Source: Pseudomonas nicosulfuronedens (GTDB taxonomy: Bacteria > Pseudomonadota > Gammaproteobacteria > Pseudomonadales > Pseudomonadaceae). Taken from it: 64,000 bases of DNA. The stretch is taken from the NCBI RefSeq assembly GCF_005877905.1, contig NZ_SWDV01000004.1, positions 186,001-250,000 of the forward strand, given 5' to 3'. Below the pieces are notes generated by a model. The model saw only the letters and a list, made by a program, of their open reading frames with translations, was not told where the DNA came from and did no database searches. Positions 28,768 through 38,903 of this stretch are shown here, piece by piece. Positions within the stretch are counted from its first letter, which is position 1; each line of letters starts with the position of its first letter. Position numbers and translations under genes: made by a program.

Positions 28768-29568
28768 ATGAACCTGCTGTTCTCGAATTCGCTGAAAGTC
28801 TCCACCCTTGCGCTGTGCGTCGGTCTTTCCGCCTGCAGCCAGTTCCAGTCCCAGGATCAGGCCAAGGCCCCGGACAGCGCGGCGGCGGTTGCCAAGCCCG
28901 GCACCGGCCACTGGTGGTGGCCCTTCGGCAGCGACGAGGAAGTGACTGCCGCAGCTCCCGCACCCGAGAAAAAGCCCGTCGAAGCGCCCAAGGTCGCCGA
29001 TGCCGGCAGCCAGCAGCCCGGTGGCCACTGGTGGTGGCCGTTCGGCGTGAGCGAGAGCAAGCCGGGGGCCGACAAGGCCGCCAAGCCGCAGGACGTCAAG
29101 GTCACCAAGGAGTGGCTGGACCAGCACGAGAAGTCCCTGCGTGCGGCGGTAGCTGGCAGCAAGTTCACCGTCGAGCGCCGCGAGAATGCCTTGGTGCTGA
29201 TTGCCCCGGTGGAAGGCTCCTTCAACCCCAAGCGTCCTGAGTTGCTGCTGCCGATCACCCTGGCGCCGCTGGGCAACGTGGCGAAGATGCTGCAGAACGA
29301 TCCGGAAAGCGGCGTGCTGGTGCTCGGTCACAGCGACAGCTCGGGCGACAAGGCACTCAACGACAAGGTCAGCCTGCAACGTGCCCAGGCGGTGTCCTCG
29401 ATCTTCCGCCTGAGCGGCCTGGGCGCCGACCGCCTGCGCCTGAAGGGTGTCGGCTCGAGCCTGCCGCGCGCCGACAACGCCAGCGCCGAAGGCCGCGCGT
29501 TGAACCGTCGCGTCGAAGTGCTGGTCACCCAGCGCACCAGCCTGCTGGCGCTCGCCCAGGCCAACTGA
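28768..29568 (+). CDS. OmpA-family lipoprotein with two HWWWPFG motifs
   Basis: 266 aa from ATG 28768. Lipobox VGLSAC (Cys23). The linker carries two copies of a Trp-rich motif, GHWWWPFG at about residues 47-54 and again at 86-93, separated by Pro/Ala/Lys-rich sequence. The C-terminal OmpA-like domain (LLPITLAPLGNVAKMLQ; VLVLGHSDSSGDKALNDKVSLQRAQAV; GRALNRRVEVLV) should bind peptidoglycan. Probable homologue of PA1048, next to pdxH. The Trp motif could insert into a membrane or clamp a partner (inference). Confidence 0.88.
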   Translation: MNLLFSNSLKVSTLALCVGLSACSQFQSQDQAKAPDSAAAVAKPGTGHWWWPFGSDEEVTAAAPAPEKKPVEAPKVADAGSQQPGGHWWWPFGVSESKPGADKAAKPQDVKVTKEWLDQHEKSLRAAVAGSKFTVERRENALVLIAPVEGSFNPKRPELLLPITLAPLGNVAKMLQNDPESGVLVLGHSDSSGDKALNDKVSLQRAQAVSSIFRLSGLGADRLRLKGVGSSLPRADNASAEGRALNRRVEVLVTQRTSLLALAQAN

Positions 29569-29581
29569 TCCTCTGCAGGCA

Positions 29582-29609
29582 AAGCGTCATTCCGGACGGA
29601 ATGACGCTT
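29582..29609 (+). terminator. Hairpin after the OmpA lipoprotein gene
   Basis: Perfect 13-bp inverted repeat AAGCGTCATTCCG/CGGAATGACGCTT with a 2-nt spacer, 13 bp past the stop. Lacks a strong T tract. Confidence 0.65.
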
Positions 29610-29676
29610 GTCGTGGATCAAGCGCGAAGGCGCAACTCTGGATAAGCTTAGGAACTTCTTCTGCAGGAGATTTCCG

Positions 29677-30324
29677 ATGGCCCAGACCCTGGCCGATATG
29701 CGCCGCGAATACACCCGTGACGGACTGACCGAGACCCAGGCCCCCGCCGAACCGTTCAGCCTGTTCAACCAGTGGTTCGAGGACGCGGTGAAGACCGAGC
29801 AACTGCCGGTCGAACCCAACGCGATGATGCTCGCCACCGCGGACGCCGACGGCCAGCCGCACTGCCGTGTGCTCCTGCTCAAGGGCCTGGACGAGCGCGG
29901 CTTCACCTTCTTCAGCAACTACGAAAGCGCCAAGGGCCAGCAGCTCGGGGAAAACCCGCGTGCGGCCATGACCTTCTTCTGGCCGGCGCTGGAGCGCCAG
30001 GTGCGCATCGAGGGGCGAGTCGAGAAAGTCTCCGTTGAGGAGTCCGCCGCCTACTACCGCGTGCGCCCGCTGGGCAGCCGCCTGGGTGCCTGGGCTTCGC
30101 CGCAGAGCCGGGTCATCGATGGCCGAGGGGAACTGGAACAGTTGCTGGCCGAGACCGAACAACGTTTCGCCGATACGGCGCCCACTTGCCCGGATTTCTG
30201 GGGTGGCTTCCGTCTGCTGCCTAGCCGGGTCGAGTTCTGGCAGGGTCGCCCGAGCCGCCTGCATGATCGCCTCAATTTCCGCTTCGAAAATGGCGTCTGG
30301 GTACGCGAGCGCCTCGCCCCCTGA
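29677..30324 (+). CDS. pdxH: Pyridoxine/pyridoxamine 5'-phosphate oxidase
   Basis: FMN-dependent oxidase producing pyridoxal 5'-phosphate. 215 aa from ATG 29677 with AGGAGA 6 bp upstream. Family signatures: [12 protein letters not shown] at the N-terminus, [28 protein letters not shown] (FMN/PLP binding) and the C-terminal [15 protein letters not shown]...WVRERLAP. Confidence 0.97.
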   Translation: MAQTLADMRREYTRDGLTETQAPAEPFSLFNQWFEDAVKTEQLPVEPNAMMLATADADGQPHCRVLLLKGLDERGFTFFSNYESAKGQQLGENPRAAMTFFWPALERQVRIEGRVEKVSVEESAAYYRVRPLGSRLGAWASPQSRVIDGRGELEQLLAETEQRFADTAPTCPDFWGGFRLLPSRVEFWQGRPSRLHDRLNFRFENGVWVRERLAP

Positions 30325-30332
30325 ATGACATT

Positions 30333-30353
30333 GGGCGGCCGCTTGTGCCGCCC
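30333..30353. terminator. Hairpin downstream of pdxH
   Basis: 7-bp stem GGGCGGC/GCCGCCC with a 7-nt loop, 8 bp past pdxH. The 247-bp gap to the permease gene otherwise shows nothing recognisable. Confidence 0.45.
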
Positions 30354-30571
30354 GGTTTCCAGGCACCCGTTCAGCGGGGCCCCTTCCTATAGCCAACGGC
30401 CTCGCTGCGGCGGGTACGTTCCGGCAGAACCTCGGCATGGAATGCCATCTCCCAGACGCTCGGATGAGCACGTGCTTGCGGCAACCCCCGGCGATCCGGT
30501 CGTGTTCCGGATCGACAGTGGCACCTGGCCCCGCGCCAGGGCGCGCAACAGGCTCACCCGAGAGGTTCGAC

Positions 30572-31927
30572 ATGGGACTGGTTCTGATTCTTCTGGCGTT
30601 GATCGCCTTCATCGTCCTTGCCACCACGCGACTGAAGCTGCATCCCTTCCTCGCCCTGCTGGCGGCGGCGTTCATTGCCGGCTTCGCCTACCAGGTGCCG
30701 AGCCTGGAGATCGTCAAGACCATCACCAGCGGTTTCGGTGCGATCCTGGGCTACATCGGTATCGTGATCGTGCTGGGCACCATCATCGGGGTGATCCTCG
30801 AACGCAGCGGTGCCGCCATCAGCATGGCGGAGTGCGTGATCCGGCTATTGGGCGAACGCTTCCCGACCCTGACCATGTCGATCATCGGCTACCTGGTGTC
30901 CATCCCGGTGTTCTGCGACTCGGGGTTCGTCATCCTCAACTCGCTGAAGAATGCCCTGGCCACGCGCATGCGCATTTCCAGCATTGCCATGAGCGTCGCC
31001 CTGGCGACCGGGCTGTATGCCACCCATACCTTCGTGCCGCCGACGCCGGGACCGATTGCCGCAGCGGGGAACCTCGGCCTGGAGTCCAGTCTCGGGCTGG
31101 TGATCGCGGTCGGTCTGCTGGTGGCCTTCGTCACCGCCATGGCCGGCATGTGGTGGGCCAACCGCTTCGTCAACCGCGACGTGCCGCTGGAAAGCGACGG
31201 GCAGGAAGCAGAGGAAGTGGAGTTCGCCGAGCTGCGTGCGCGCTACGGCGAACTGCCCAGCGCCGGCAAGGCGTTCGCACCGATCCTGGTGCCCATCCTG
31301 CTGATCTGCCTCGGCTCGGTGGCTGTGTTCCCCAGCAAGCCGCTGGGCGAAGGGGCAGTGTTCGCCAGCCTGAGCTTCCTCGGCCAGCCGGTGGTGGCCC
31401 TGGCGGTGGGGCTGGTGTTGTCGTGCCTGCTGCTCAAGCCCGGCAGCCGCCGTGAAGACTTTCAGGAACGGGTATCCGAAGGGCTGCAGTCCGCCGCGCC
31501 GATCCTGCTGATTACCGGCGCCGGTGGCGCTTTCGGGGCGATGCTGAAGGTCACCCCGCTGGGCGATTACCTGGGCACCACGCTATCCAGCCTGGGCATC
31601 GGGCTATTCATGCCCTTCATCGTGGCCGCCGCGCTGAAGACCGCCCAGGGCTCGACCACCGTGGCGCTGGTCACCACCTCGGCGCTGGTGGCGCCGCTGC
31701 TGGCCGAGCTCGGCCTGGACAGTGAAATGGGGCGCGTCCTGGTGGTCATGGCCATCGGCGCCGGCAGCATGACCGTGTCCCATGCCAATGACAGCTTCTT
31801 CTGGGTGGTCACCCGTTTCAGCCGGATGAACGTTGCCACGGCCTATCGCGCGCAGACCGCCGCGACCCTGGTGCAGGGCATTGCCGGGATGCTGACGGTT
31901 TGGCTTTTGAGCCTGGTGCTGTTGTGA
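30572..31927 (+). CDS. GntP-family gluconate/glycerate:H+ symporter
   Basis: 451 aa from ATG 30572 (GAGAGG upstream); the open frame extends further upstream without membrane character. Twelve or so hydrophobic helices. Family signatures: FVPPTPGPIAAAGNLG, ITGAGGAFGAMLKVTPLGDYL and HANDSFFWVVTRFS. It sits directly before glycerate kinase, so uptake of glycerate or a related sugar acid is likely. Confidence 0.92.
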   Translation: MGLVLILLALIAFIVLATTRLKLHPFLALLAAAFIAGFAYQVPSLEIVKTITSGFGAILGYIGIVIVLGTIIGVILERSGAAISMAECVIRLLGERFPTLTMSIIGYLVSIPVFCDSGFVILNSLKNALATRMRISSIAMSVALATGLYATHTFVPPTPGPIAAAGNLGLESSLGLVIAVGLLVAFVTAMAGMWWANRFVNRDVPLESDGQEAEEVEFAELRARYGELPSAGKAFAPILVPILLICLGSVAVFPSKPLGEGAVFASLSFLGQPVVALAVGLVLSCLLLKPGSRREDFQERVSEGLQSAAPILLITGAGGAFGAMLKVTPLGDYLGTTLSSLGIGLFMPFIVAAALKTAQGSTTVALVTTSALVAPLLAELGLDSEMGRVLVVMAIGAGSMTVSHANDSFFWVVTRFSRMNVATAYRAQTAATLVQGIAGMLTVWLLSLVLL

Positions 31928-31982
31928 GGGTTGGGCCGATGCTGCAGGATCTGCTCGATGCCGTGGATAGCGAGGTCGTTCG

Positions 31983-33122
31983 ATGAAAGTCGTGATTGCT
32001 CCTGATTCGTTCAAGGAAAGCCTGTCGGCCCCGGAGGTCGCCCAGGCCATCGCCGCTGGCTGGACCCGCGCCCGGGCGCAGGATGAACTGGTGCTGCGGC
32101 CGATGGCCGACGGTGGCGAGGGCACGGTGGATGCGGTGCTGGCTGCGCGGCCGGGCGTGCGTCGTGAACTGGCGGTCTGCGGCCCACTGGAGCAGCCGGT
32201 GAAGGCCCATTGGGGCTGGCTGGAAGACGCTACGGCGGTAATCGAGATGGCTGCCGCCAGTGGTTTGCACTGGGTGCCGGAAGGTCAGCGCGATGCCACC
32301 CGCACCACCAGTCGAGGTACCGGAGAGCTGATCCGCGAAGCGCTGGATGCGGGAGCGAAGAAAATCATCATCGGCCTGGGCGGCAGCGCCACCAATGACG
32401 GCGGCCTGGGTCTGCTGCAGGCGCTGGGGGTGAGTTTCCTCGATGGCCAGGGCCAGGAGTTGGGCGCCGGCGGCGCACGGCTCGCGGAACTGGAGCGCAT
32501 CGACCTGTCGAACCTCGACCCGCGACTGGGCGAAGTCGAGGTCGAAGTGGCCGCCGATGTGAACAACCCCCTTTGCGGTCCCCATGGCGCTTCGGCTGTC
32601 TTCGGCCCGCAGAAGGGCGCGACCCCGGCACAGGTGCAGCAGCTGGATACTGCGCTCAAGCGTTTCGCCGAGGTCGCGGCGCTGGCCCTAGGGCAGGATC
32701 ACAGCCTGTTCCCCGGCGTCGGTGCGGCGGGTGGCCTGGGCTTCGCCTGCCGGGCTTTCCTGAAGGCGCGCTTCCGTCCGGGCATCGAGCTGATCGCCGA
32801 GCTGTCCGAGCTGGAGCCGGCGCTGGCCGGCGCATCGCTGGTCATCACCGGGGAAGGGCGGCTGGATGGCCAGAGCCTGCACGGCAAGACGCCGGTGGGC
32901 GTGGCCCATGTCGCCCGTCGCGCGGGCGTACCGGTGATAGCCCTGGCGGGCAGCGTCGGCGAAGGGCTGGCCGAATTGCGTGAAGTGGGGATCGAAGCGG
33001 CGTTCAGCCTGGCGCCGGGGCCCATCACCCTGGCCGATGCCTGCGCACGGGCGGCGCAGGAGCTGGAAAACCGCGCCGAGGCGTTGGCGCGCTTCTGGTC
33101 GCTGGCTCAGGCCGCGCGGTAA
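31983..33122 (+). CDS. Glycerate kinase (GarK/GlxK family)
   Basis: 379 aa. Phosphorylates glycerate. The N-terminus MKVVIAPDSFKESLSAPEVAQAIAAGW and RPMADGGEGTVDAV are diagnostic of glycerate kinase type 1; GLGGSATNDGGLGLLQALG and VITGEGRLDGQSLHGKTPVGV are further conserved blocks. It lies 55 bp after the permease gene, forming an uptake-plus-kinase pair. The 2- versus 3-phosphoglycerate product cannot be told from sequence, though homologues give 2-phosphoglycerate. Confidence 0.94.
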   Translation: MKVVIAPDSFKESLSAPEVAQAIAAGWTRARAQDELVLRPMADGGEGTVDAVLAARPGVRRELAVCGPLEQPVKAHWGWLEDATAVIEMAAASGLHWVPEGQRDATRTTSRGTGELIREALDAGAKKIIIGLGGSATNDGGLGLLQALGVSFLDGQGQELGAGGARLAELERIDLSNLDPRLGEVEVEVAADVNNPLCGPHGASAVFGPQKGATPAQVQQLDTALKRFAEVAALALGQDHSLFPGVGAAGGLGFACRAFLKARFRPGIELIAELSELEPALAGASLVITGEGRLDGQSLHGKTPVGVAHVARRAGVPVIALAGSVGEGLAELREVGIEAAFSLAPGPITLADACARAAQELENRAEALARFWSLAQAAR

Positions 33123-33343
33123 TCGTCGGCGGCGCGCTGCAGCCAGTCGGGCAGGTCGCGGCGCTTCACTTTCTCGCGCTTGGCGTCGGCCAGGCGCTGC
33201 AACAGATAGATACGTTTCTGCGGATCATCGCCGGCCAGTGACAGCGCCAGGTCGCGGTCCATCCAGCGACGGATGCGCCAGTAGATCCACCAGTGGAAGT
33301 ACAGGCCGGCGGCCGTGGTGACGATGATGATGAAGTAGTCCAT
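33107..33343 (-). CDS. Small membrane-anchored hypothetical protein
   Basis: 78 aa. One N-terminal helix (YFIIIVTTAAGLYFHWWIYWRI) followed by a charged, predicted helical tail (DPQKRIYLLQRLADAKREKVKRRDLPDWLQRAA). It overlaps the end of the glycerate kinase gene by 16 bp on the opposite strand. No family recognised. Confidence 0.6.
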   Translation of the reverse strand: MDYFIIIVTTAAGLYFHWWIYWRIRRWMDRDLALSLAGDDPQKRIYLLQRLADAKREKVKRRDLPDWLQRAADDYRAA

Positions 33344-33548
33344 GTGGGTATCCGTGTGGGGCGCTTCTGCTGCGGGCGCCAGCCTAACCTATCCCCCGAC
33401 AGGAAAAACTGAGCCACGGCAGGCGTTTTTGGCGGATATGGCACAAACTGTACGAAAGCTGAATCGAGATCAGCTGTTTCATGACCTGGCGTGACAGGCG
33501 GGCTGCCGTCGGAGTCTAATAGCCGTAGCCCTACTCGGAGGTTCCCTA

Positions 33549-34013
33549 ATGCGTAAAACTGCCCTGATCGCCGTGACTTTCGCTGCCCTGGCCATGACCC
33601 TCGGTGGTTGCCAGTCCAGCCTGACCGGCGATACCTACACCCGTGAAGAAGCACGTACCGTACAGAACGTTCGCATGGGTACCATCCAGGCCCTGCGCCC
33701 GGTGAAGATCGAAGGCACCAAGACCCCCATCGGCTCCGTTGCCGGCGCCGCCGTTGGCGGTATCGGTGGCAGCGCCATCGGTGGCGGCAAGGGCAGCTAT
33801 GTCACCGCCATCATCGGCGCCGTGGCCGGCGGCCTGCTCGGTGCGGCAACCGAAGAAGGCCTGACCCGCACCCAGGGCGTGGAAATCACCGTCCGCGAAG
33901 ACGACGGCAGCACCCGCGCCTACGTCCAGCAGGTCGACGAAGGTGCCGTGTTCCGCGTCGGCGAGCGTGTGCGCATCCTGACCGTCAACGGTACCAGCCG
34001 CGTCGCCCACTGA
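33549..34013 (+). CDS. slyB: SlyB-type glycine-zipper outer membrane lipoprotein (copy 1)
   Basis: 154 aa. Lipobox LGGC (Cys21), glycine zipper GAAVGGIGGSAIGGGKGSYVTAIIGAVAGGLLGA (~62-96) and the Rick_17kDa/SlyB C-terminal domain (GVEITVREDDGSTRAYVQQ...FRVGERVRILTVNGTSRV). A second, very similar gene lies at 46716. SlyB stabilises outer membrane proteins under stress in enterics. It precedes the Sha operon (PA1053 position). The upstream region lacks the GTTCAG array seen before copy 2. Confidence 0.9.
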   Translation: MRKTALIAVTFAALAMTLGGCQSSLTGDTYTREEARTVQNVRMGTIQALRPVKIEGTKTPIGSVAGAAVGGIGGSAIGGGKGSYVTAIIGAVAGGLLGAATEEGLTRTQGVEITVREDDGSTRAYVQQVDEGAVFRVGERVRILTVNGTSRVAH

Positions 34014-34053
34014 CCGGCCATTGGCTGCCCGCCCGTGGCAGCCCGCGAAACCC

Positions 34054-34086
34054 AGCGCGCGACAGTCGAATCGACTGTCGCGCGCT
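34054..34086 (+). terminator. Long hairpin terminator after slyB copy 1
   Basis: 16-bp perfect arms AGCGCGCGACAGTCGA / TCGACTGTCGCGCGCT around a single base, 40 bp past the stop codon. Confidence 0.75.
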
Positions 34087-34270
34087 ATCGTTTGAGGGAT
34101 CGGAAATCCGGCGCAGCTCAATGCGGACGCGGCTCACACCTGTATTTTCGTAATACTTCAATCCATGACGTGTAATCGATAGATATGGATAATCGTCGCC
34201 GTTGCAAGCCGGCCGCCTGTGCGCGGTGTTGTTTGTCTGGACGCCGCCCGGCGGTGATAAGGAGTGGGTC

Positions 34271-37069
34271 ATGACGTTGGCGCTGATCATCGCGCTGCCT
34301 TTCTTCGGGGTATTGCTGCCGCTGCTGGCCGAGCGCTTCGGCCGTACTGCCTGCGCCGCCGCCACCGGGCTGGTGCCGCTGCTGGGCCTGATCCTGCTGA
34401 TAAGCCAGCGCTCGGTATTGGGCTCCGATCCCCAGGTGCAACGCCTGGAGTGGTTGCCGGAACTGGGTCTGAACCTCAGCCTGCGCCTGGATGGCCTGGG
34501 CTTTCTGTTCGCCCTGCTGATCCTCGGCATCGGCCTGCTGGTGATCCTCTACGCCCGCTATTACCTGTCCGAGAGGGAGCCCGCCGGGCGCTTCTTCGCC
34601 TACCTGCTGCTGTTCATGGGCGCCATGCTCGGCGTGGTACTGAGCGAAAACCTGCTACTGATGCTGGTGTTCTGGGAGCTGACCAGCCTGTCGTCGTTCC
34701 TGCTGATCGGCTTCTGGGGCCATCGCTCGGACGCGCGCAAGGGCGCGCGCATGTCCCTGGCGGTCACCGGTGGTGGCGGCCTGGCGCTGCTGGCCGGCAT
34801 CCTGCTGATCGGCCATGTGGTTGGCAGCTTCGAACTCTCCACCGTGCTCGGCGCCCGCGAGGTGCTGCAGGCCAGCCCGCTATTCCCGCTGGCGCTGTGC
34901 CTGGTGCTGCTGGGCGTGTTCACCAAGTCCGCGCAGTTCCCGTTCCACTTCTGGCTGCCCCATGCCATGGCGGCGCCGACGCCGGTGTCGGCCTACCTGC
35001 ACTCGGCGACCATGGTGAAGGCCGGCGTGTTCCTGCTGGCCCGCCTGTACCCGCTGCTGTCGGGCAACGACCTGTGGTTCTACCTGGTCAGCCTGACCGG
35101 TCTGGCGACCCTGCTGATGGGCGCCTTCATGGCGCTGTTCCAGAACGATCTCAAGGGCCTGCTGGCGTATTCCACCATCAGTCACCTGGGCCTGATCACC
35201 CTGCTGTTCGGCCTGGATTCGCCCATGGCCAACGTCGCGGCGATCTTCCACATCATCAACCACGCCACCTTCAAGGCCTCGTTGTTCATGGCTGCGGGGA
35301 TCATCGACCACGAGACCGGCAGCCGCGACATGCGCCGCATCAACGGCATGTGGAAATACATGCCGCACACCGCCGTGCTGGCGATGGTGGCGTCGGCGTC
35401 CATGGCCGGCGTGCCGCTGCTCAACGGCTTCCTCAGCAAGGAAATGTTCTTCGGCGAGACCCTGGCGCAGAACATGATGGGCAGCTTCAACTGGCTGATC
35501 CCGGCGCTGGCGACCGTGGGCGCGCTGTTCTCGGTGAGCTACTCGGTGCGCTTCATCCACGACGTATTCTTCAATGGCGAGCCGATCAACCTGCCCAACC
35601 CGCACCCCCACGAGCCGCCGCGCTATATGAAGGTGCCGGTGGAAATCCTCGTGCTGATCTGCCTGCTGGTCGGCGTCATGCCGGGGATCATCGTCGGCCC
35701 GCTGCTGGCCGGCGCCGCCGCGTCGAGCCTGAACGGCGCGCTGCCCGAGTACAGCCTGGCGATCTGGCACGGCTTCAACGCTCCGCTGCTCATGAGCTTC
35801 GTTGCCACCGTCGGCGGCGTACTGCTCTACGTGCTGCGCAAGCCTCTGTTCGACTGGTACGCCGGGCTGCCGGCAATAGACGCCAAGCTGGTGTTCGAGC
35901 AACAGGTGCAGCGGGTGGTGCGCTTTGCCGCGCGGGTCACCGGCTACCTGGAGAACGGCTCGCTGCAGCGCTATTCGATGCTGCTGGTGCTGGCCGCCGT
36001 GGTCGTGGTGTTCGCCGGCCTCGCGCCGCTGCCGGGTATCGAAGGCAACCGTGCGCAGACGCCGCTGGATGGCATCACCGCCCTGGGCCTGGTCCTGCTG
36101 GCCATCGCCGGGCCGCTCACCGTCTGGTTCCACCGCCAGCGCCTGACCGCGCTGGTCATTCTCAGTATCGCCGGCCTGCTGGTGGCGCTGGCCTTCGCCC
36201 GCTTCGCCGCGCCGGACCTGGCGCTGACCCAGCTGTCGGTGGAGGTGGTGACCATGGTCCTGCTGATGCTGGCGCTGTACTACCTGCCGGCACGTACGCC
36301 GAAGACTTCCAGCAGCCTGCGCCGCCTGCGCGATTTCATCATCGCCATCGGCGCTGGCCTGATGGTCACACTGCTGGCCTACGCCGTGCTCACGCGTCCC
36401 TACGACAGCATCGCTGGCTACTACCTGGAGAACAGCGTTTCCGGCGGCGGAGGACACAACGTGGTGAACGTGATCCTGGTGGACTTCCGGGGCTTCGATA
36501 CCCTCGGCGAGATCACCGTGCTGGCGATCGCCGCGGTTGGCATCTTCGCGCTGCTTGACGGCCTGCGCCTGCTGCGCCGCGAGCAGGATGACGAGGGCCA
36601 CGCCTGGGCGAAGGATCGCTTCCCGCCGATCCTTGCTGCCCTGTCGCGGCTGCTGTTGCCGCTGGCGTTGCTGGTCTCGGTCTTCATCTTCCTGCGCGGA
36701 CACAACCTGCCGGGTGGCGGCTTCATCGCCGGGCTGATCACCGCGGTGGCGCTGATCCTCCAGTACATCGCCTGCGGCAGCCGCTGGGTGAGCACTCGCC
36801 TGCCGCTGGACTACAGCCGGCTGGCCGGCCTCGGCGTGCTGATTGCCGGGCTGACCGGGTTGGGCGCCTGGTTCTTCGGCTTCCCGTTCCTCACCTCGGC
36901 GTTTGGTCACTTCCACATTCCGCTGGTGGGTGAGATCGAACTGGCCACCGCCATGCTCTTCGACCTGGGCGTCTACTTCACCGTGGTCGGTGCGACGCTG
37001 CTGATCCTGTCAGGCCTTGGCTCGGTCACCGCACCACCGGACCCGCTGCTGTCCAAGGAGGCGCACTGA
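34271..37069 (+). CDS. shaA: Mrp-type Na+/H+ antiporter subunit A (A-B fusion)
   Basis: 932 aa from ATG 34271 (AAGGAG upstream). N-terminal NuoL-like proton-antiporter domain ([63 protein letters not shown]), followed by an MrpB domain ([35 protein letters not shown]) at ~790-930. No separate shaB follows, so A and B are fused as in other pseudomonads. First gene of shaA-C-D-E-F-G; needed for Na+ extrusion and alkaline/salt tolerance in P. aeruginosa. Confidence 0.96.
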   Translation: MTLALIIALPFFGVLLPLLAERFGRTACAAATGLVPLLGLILLISQRSVLGSDPQVQRLEWLPELGLNLSLRLDGLGFLFALLILGIGLLVILYARYYLSEREPAGRFFAYLLLFMGAMLGVVLSENLLLMLVFWELTSLSSFLLIGFWGHRSDARKGARMSLAVTGGGGLALLAGILLIGHVVGSFELSTVLGAREVLQASPLFPLALCLVLLGVFTKSAQFPFHFWLPHAMAAPTPVSAYLHSATMVKAGVFLLARLYPLLSGNDLWFYLVSLTGLATLLMGAFMALFQNDLKGLLAYSTISHLGLITLLFGLDSPMANVAAIFHIINHATFKASLFMAAGIIDHETGSRDMRRINGMWKYMPHTAVLAMVASASMAGVPLLNGFLSKEMFFGETLAQNMMGSFNWLIPALATVGALFSVSYSVRFIHDVFFNGEPINLPNPHPHEPPRYMKVPVEILVLICLLVGVMPGIIVGPLLAGAAASSLNGALPEYSLAIWHGFNAPLLMSFVATVGGVLLYVLRKPLFDWYAGLPAIDAKLVFEQQVQRVVRFAARVTGYLENGSLQRYSMLLVLAAVVVVFAGLAPLPGIEGNRAQTPLDGITALGLVLLAIAGPLTVWFHRQRLTALVILSIAGLLVALAFARFAAPDLALTQLSVEVVTMVLLMLALYYLPARTPKTSSSLRRLRDFIIAIGAGLMVTLLAYAVLTRPYDSIAGYYLENSVSGGGGHNVVNVILVDFRGFDTLGEITVLAIAAVGIFALLDGLRLLRREQDDEGHAWAKDRFPPILAALSRLLLPLALLVSVFIFLRGHNLPGGGFIAGLITAVALILQYIACGSRWVSTRLPLDYSRLAGLGVLIAGLTGLGAWFFGFPFLTSAFGHFHIPLVGEIELATAMLFDLGVYFTVVGATLLILSGLGSVTAPPDPLLSKEAH

Positions 37070-37410
37070 TGGAAGCGCTGTTCGCCATCGCCCTCGGTCT
37101 GCTGACCGCCAGCGGCGTCTACCTGCTGTTGCGCGCGCGTTCCTTCCCGGTCGTGCTGGGGCTGACCTTGCTGTCCTACGCGGTCAACCTTTTCCTCTTC
37201 GCCATGGGGCGGCTAGCCGGTGACCCGGCAGTGATCGGCAAGGTCGCCAACGCTGGCGACCCGATTCCCCAGGCGCTGGTACTGACCGCCATCGTCATCG
37301 GCTTCGCCATGACCGCCTTCGTCATCGTGCTGGCCCTGCGCGGGCTGGCGGATACCGGCGGCGATCATGTGGATGGTGGCGATGGCCACGAAGGAGAGCA
37401 GAGCCGATGA
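37069..37410 (+). CDS. shaC: Mrp-type Na+/H+ antiporter subunit C
   Basis: 113 aa NuoK-like subunit with three helices (LLTASGVYLLLRARSFPVVLGLTLLSYAVNLFLF; ALVLTAIVIGFAMTAFVIVLALR) and an acidic His-rich tail (DTGGDHVDGGDGHEGEQ). Its ATG overlaps the shaA stop. Confidence 0.95.
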   Translation: MEALFAIALGLLTASGVYLLLRARSFPVVLGLTLLSYAVNLFLFAMGRLAGDPAVIGKVANAGDPIPQALVLTAIVIGFAMTAFVIVLALRGLADTGGDHVDGGDGHEGEQSR

Positions 37411-38903
37411 ACCACTGGCTGATACTGCCCGTCCTGCTGCCGCTGTTTGCCGGTTGCGCCTTGCTGCTGGTGGGCGAGCGCCTGCAACGCGGCCTGTCGC
37501 TGCTCGCCACGCTGGCGCTGCTGCCGCTTTCCGCGGTGCTGCTGCAACAGGCCGATAGCGGCGTGGTGCAGTTCTACGCGCTGGGTAACTGGCAGCCGCC
37601 GTTCGGCATCATCCTGGTGCTGGATCGCCTCAGTGCGCTGATGATTGCTGCCACCGCGCTGCTCGCCAGCCTGTCGCTGATCTACGCGGTGCGTGGGGAT
37701 GATCAGCGCGGCAAGCGCTTCCACGCGCTGTTCCAGTTCCAGTTGCTCGGCCTCAACGGTGCGTTTCTCACCGGAGACCTGTTCAACCTCTTCGTGTTCT
37801 TCGAGATCCTGCTGATCGCCTCCTACGCGCTGCTGCTGCATGGCGGCGGGGCCGGGCGGGTGCGCGCGGGGGTGCATTACGTGGTGCTCAATCTCGTCGG
37901 CTCGGCATTCTTCCTGATTGCGGTGGGTACGCTCTACGGCATCACTGGCACCCTGAACATGGCGCACATGGCCGAACGCGTGGCCCAGCTGAGCGCCGAG
38001 CAGGCGCCGCTGGTGCGTGCGGCGGCACTGTTGCTGCTGGTGGTGTTCGGTCTGAAGGCAGCGCTGCTGCCGCTGTACTTCTGGCTGCCCAAAGCCTATG
38101 CCGAGGCCAGCGCGCCGGTGGCGGCGCTGTTTTCGATCATGACCAAGGTGGGCATCTATTCGATCCTGCGGGTCTACACGCTGATCTTCGGCGAGCAGGC
38201 CGGCGAGCTGGCGAACCTGGCACAAGCCTGGCTGTGGCCGCTGGCGCTGGCCGGGATCGTCGCCGGGGCGCTGGGCGCGCTGGCGGCGACCACGCTGCAA
38301 GGCCTGCTGTCTTACCTGGTCGTTGTCTCCGCCGGCACGCTGCTGGCGGCCATCGCCCTGGGAACGCCGGAAGCGCTGTCCGCCGCGCTCTACTACCTGC
38401 TGCACAGCATCTGGGTAGCCGGTGGCCTGTTCCTGCTGGCCGACCTCATTGCCCGCCAGCGTGGCGACAAGGGCGGCCGACTGGTACAAGGCCCGGCGCT
38501 GCTGCAACCGCATCTGCTGGGTGGTGCGTTCTTCTTTGGCGCCATCGCGGTCGCCGGCTTGCCGCCGCTGTCGGGATTCCTTGGCAAGCTGATGCTGCTG
38601 CGTTCGGTGAGTGGTGGCAGCGAAGCCATCGCGCTATGGAGTGTGGTGCTGGTCAGTGGTCTGGTCACCATCGTCGCGCTGAGCCGTGCTGGCAGCACGC
38701 TGTTCTGGCGCACCGGACTGAGCGTGCTGGGTAGCGCCAATCGCGAACCGGTGAAGATGCTGGCGAGCTTCGGTCTGCTGGCCAGCGCGCCGCTGATGGT
38801 GATCGCTGCGCGGCCGCTGATCACTTATGCACAGGCCACGGCGGTGCAGTTGCTGGACGCCGGGCTCTACCGCCAGGCGATCCTGCTGGGAGGTGGCGCA
38901 TGA
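37407..38903 (+). CDS. shaD: Mrp-type Na+/H+ antiporter subunit D
   Basis: 498 aa NuoM/N-like antiporter subunit; ATGA overlap with shaC. The conserved block LLVVFGLKAALLPLYFWLPKAYAEASAPVAALFSIMTKVGIYSILR contains the Lys and Pro of the proton channel. LPPLSGFLGKLMLL is the later conserved loop. Confidence 0.96.
   Translation: MNHWLILPVLLPLFAGCALLLVGERLQRGLSLLATLALLPLSAVLLQQADSGVVQFYALGNWQPPFGIILVLDRLSALMIAATALLASLSLIYAVRGDDQRGKRFHALFQFQLLGLNGAFLTGDLFNLFVFFEILLIASYALLLHGGGAGRVRAGVHYVVLNLVGSAFFLIAVGTLYGITGTLNMAHMAERVAQLSAEQAPLVRAAALLLLVVFGLKAALLPLYFWLPKAYAEASAPVAALFSIMTKVGIYSILRVYTLIFGEQAGELANLAQAWLWPLALAGIVAGALGALAATTLQGLLSYLVVVSAGTLLAAIALGTPEALSAALYYLLHSIWVAGGLFLLADLIARQRGDKGGRLVQGPALLQPHLLGGAFFFGAIAVAGLPPLSGFLGKLMLLRSVSGGSEAIALWSVVLVSGLVTIVALSRAGSTLFWRTGLSVLGSANREPVKMLASFGLLASAPLMVIAARPLITYAQATAVQLLDAGLYRQAILLGGGA

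Noticed and set aside
34880..36916. 678-codon minus-strand open frame inside shaA
   Set aside because: Gln/Arg/His-rich mirror of hydrophobic codons on the other strand; shaA is fully conserved.
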